Source: Bimuria novae-zelandiae CBS 107.79 (lineage: Eukaryota > Ascomycota > Dothideomycetes > Pleosporales > Didymosphaeriaceae). From it: a stretch of DNA of 64,000 nucleotides. Of this stretch, positions 61,583-64,000 are shown piece after piece. Where the stretch lies: the NCBI GenBank assembly GCA_010015655.1, contig ML976677.1, positions 371,186 through 435,185 on the forward strand. The letters are read 5' to 3'. The notes beneath the pieces are model-generated. The model made no database searches and was not told the origin of the DNA. It worked only from the letters and a program-made list of their open reading frames with translations. Within the stretch, counting starts at the first letter, position 1. Each line of letters starts with the position of its first letter. A program made the translations under genes and the position numbers.

Positions 61583-61628
61583 TTCGTGTTGCATTACGCG
61601 AATCCGCACATTGCGCGTACAGACACGG
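61570..61628. repeat. right terminal inverted repeat, nested element
   Basis: Reverse complement of the left repeat with a few substitutions, some of them CA-to-TA or TG-to-TA as expected from RIP. Confidence 0.85.
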
Positions 61629-61630
61629 TA

Positions 61631-64000
61631 AAATCTAGACGTATTAATAGACAGATTATTAGGCCGACGCATCGCGAGCTAACTACCTTTTAGTATACTA
61701 GATAAAAGGCCTTTAATTAGCTTTATAACTTATAGTCTTACTTGCGCCCTAAGACTAATACGCTATCCCTAGACCTAAATCTTAAATAACGCGCTTAGGT
61801 ATAAGAGCAGACTTAGGTTACTAGAAATACTTTTTAAGGCTTAGGCTATAGTAGAAACGCCTAGTATCCTATTAAAATTAACGTCTAATAACCTATCCTT
61901 GTAGATAAGATAGTCTTATAGGCCCTTCTTATAAAAGAAGCTAACTAACCATTAACGTAGTAAGGTAAGAGCTACTTACACCAAGCCTTTTAAAGCTTAT
62001 AATTACCCCTTATTATACTTTAGTGCTAACTTACGCAGCGTATAAACTAAATTTATAGTACTTTTAAGTAGTACTTATAATATACTTAAGCTCTTAAGAT
62101 ATACTAATTATACTTAGTCTTTCTTTTTAAAGGATATAAATATAGAAAATTCCTCTAATAGTTAATAAGAATAACTTTTATAGATAAGCACACTGTAGGG
62201 ACCCTAATATTAAAATATACTAAATTAATATAGGTAAAAGTAGTCCCGCACATACTATAGCCCTTAAAATTACTTTTATAAAAGGTATTAATATAATCTA
62301 TATATAAGAACTGGCTACCTAGCCTAGCACGCATACTTTAAACTATCCTAGCTATAACCTACACCCCATAGTAGATAGCTAGGATAGCTATACAACCTAG
62401 GAAAAAAAATACCCTTAAGTTTTAATTTATACTTATAAAGATAATTAACATAAAATTGCTTCGCGTAAACTACTACATAATAGGAATATATAGTAAATTA
62501 ACGTAAACGGAATAGCTATACTAAACGTCTATAGGCAGTCCTAAATAACTCTAGTTTTAAACTACTTTACGTACCTTTTCCCACCTAATAAATACTTAGT
62601 AAGTGTAAGGGGACTTTAAGCCCGGGGGACCTGAGATGCTAGAAGAATATAGATAAATTTAATACGGAGTTTAAGTAGCTCCTCCCTACGCTATATATAT
62701 AGCTTCTAAGTAGAGAGAACTAACTCTAAAGGGGCTAGGTTTATTTTCTAATACTTTAGAGATACCCTAGTAGCTCTTAAAGTTACTTAAAGCTTAAGCT
62801 ATAAGGTTTCTTAGCTAAGTATTTTAAAAGCCTAGCCTTTAATATAGCCTCCTTCCCCCCTCCCCCCCCCTCTAATTATATAGCAGGAGAAGAGAAAAAC
62901 TTCCTTATTTAAATTTATTAGACTTATAGGGTTTGCCGTATTCTAGATATTAGGCTAGAAATTACTATTCTATAAGGACTATTTCTTCTTACTATTTACC
63001 TTAGCGTAATAGTAAGCATAGTCCCTTAGGCAGCAAGTCACGCCTACTCTTTTAATTACGTACCTATTTGTGCTTTCTATTAGTATAACTTCTATAGTAA
63101 AAGCTCGCCTATAGTATTTTAAGTACCTTGTATTATACTTTTACTTTTAAGCTTAGTTTTATAAGTATCTTACCTAGCTTTTTAACGTCCTTATTTTACG
63201 ATTAATTATTATACTTCTCTTTAAAATCTAAACTACTCCGTAAAATTTTTACTTTAATTTATAGTCTAGTAAACGCGCTAGTAGTTCCGCTCCTAGTAGC
63301 TCTTCTTATAAAAAAATAAACTCTACTTTTTTACTAGCCTTACGCGTGTCCTTAAGGCATCCCTAGAGTTCTAGATTATAAATAGCTACTACTAGGCAAA
63401 TTTTTTAGTTTTATTTTTAAGTTCCTAACTAATTTTCTTAGGCTATTAACGGTCTTAAGATTAACTTCTTATTAGAGGATAAAGCTTCTACTAAAAAGGT
63501 TATTTACTACGTGTAGCAATTAGCTTCTATATATATAGTTTACCTAAGTAAGGGAATTAACTATATTTCTTTTAATAATAAGCGTGCTTCTACCTCATAT
63601 ATTAAGTATATAAAGAATAGTGCTTATTATACTAGACTTATAAGTTTTATTCCCTAGGCTATATATTCCCTACTTAACGCATTAATAGGTTTAGTATTTT
63701 ATAACTAAGAAGAAGTCCTTCGCTTAGATTATTTTTACTTAGCTAAAGGGCAAGAAGGGCTAGTAAGCTAATAAGCTTAAAGTAAATATTAGCTAGTTTA
63801 TTAAAGAGTAAAAGGCAGTGTCCGCTAAATTTAAATATATTTTAGCTAAGTTTATGTCAGATTAGAGAGGTAATCTGATAAGATAAATTAAGGTATAAAT
63901 TGTTGTGTCCGTTGTCTGTATTCCTGTAAGAATATAAGGCTCTTATATCCTTATGTCTTCCACTAATACGCTAATCTATTTCCGTTGATTAAGGAGAGTT
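61631..64000 (+). mobile_element. RIP-mutated continuation of the LINE
   Basis: Very AT-rich DNA to the window's end. The first codons continue ORF1 in frame and the frame then shows TAA/TAG mostly where Gln would fit (for example KAFN*LYNL*SYLRPKTN). I cannot make out the endonuclease or reverse transcriptase core in the rest. A poly-C run lies near 62857-62870. The element runs past the window. Confidence 0.55.

Larger units (their letters stand above)
59543..61628. mobile_element. second pogo-like element, nested in the LINE
   Basis: A 2,086-bp element between TA at 59541-59542 and TA at 61629-61630. Its ends (CCGTGTCTG and CAGACACGG outward) are inverted repeats that stay alignable for about 55 bp with a few differences, several of the CA-to-TA type. 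The interior is strongly AT-rich and carries a minus-strand transposase relic. It inserted into codon 223 of the open part of LINE ORF1. Confidence 0.9.

Overview
This is nuclear DNA of a filamentous ascomycete (Pezizomycotina, most likely a Dothideomycete). The genes carry many short introns of about 45-130 nt with GTRNGT donors and CTAAC-type branch sites. The gene set is fungal: a Pezizomycotina-type telomerase reverse transcriptase, a DH-BAR-SH3 RhoGEF, a maltose cluster with a Zn2Cys6 regulator, and Tad1-like and pogo/Fot1-like transposons with a RIP signature (C-to-T on either strand, so CAG/CAA and TGG codons become TAG/TAA). The species cannot be named from the sequence alone.

Layout. 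0.7-38.3 kb is ordinary gene-rich DNA: TBC-domain protein (-), telomerase reverse transcriptase in nine exons (-), RhoGEF (+), a decaying secreted-protein gene (-), a maltose-utilisation cluster at 19.7-26.4 kb (alpha-glucosidase -, sugar/H+ symporter +, Zn2Cys6 factor -), succinate dehydrogenase iron-sulfur subunit (-, with an assembly gap inside an intron), a ZW10/Dsl1-type vesicle tether (-), an M16 metallopeptidase (+), a secreted class 3 lipase (-) and a multi-pass membrane protein (+).

38.3-64 kb is an accessory, repeat-rich compartment. A secreted PQQ-type quinoprotein gene is broken by nonsense and frameshift mutations. Next comes a 3.26-kb RIP-mutated Tc1/mariner-like element with two convergent reading frames, then an intact cytochrome P450, then a 2.13-kb pogo/Fot1-like element with perfect 45-bp end matches. 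A large unrecognised broken gene, two small Cys-rich hypothetical genes and a broken AAA ATPase follow. The window ends in a Tad1-like LINE whose gag-like ORF1 is split by a second pogo-like element; excising that element and one TA copy rejoins the LINE frame exactly.

Functional links. The maltose trio is the clear functional unit: the hydrolase and transporter are divergent from one shared promoter region, and the regulator is convergent with the transporter. Elsewhere the genes look like independent housekeeping loci. In the right third, transposons and nonsense-bearing genes alternate with a few intact genes, the usual picture of a two-speed fungal genome.
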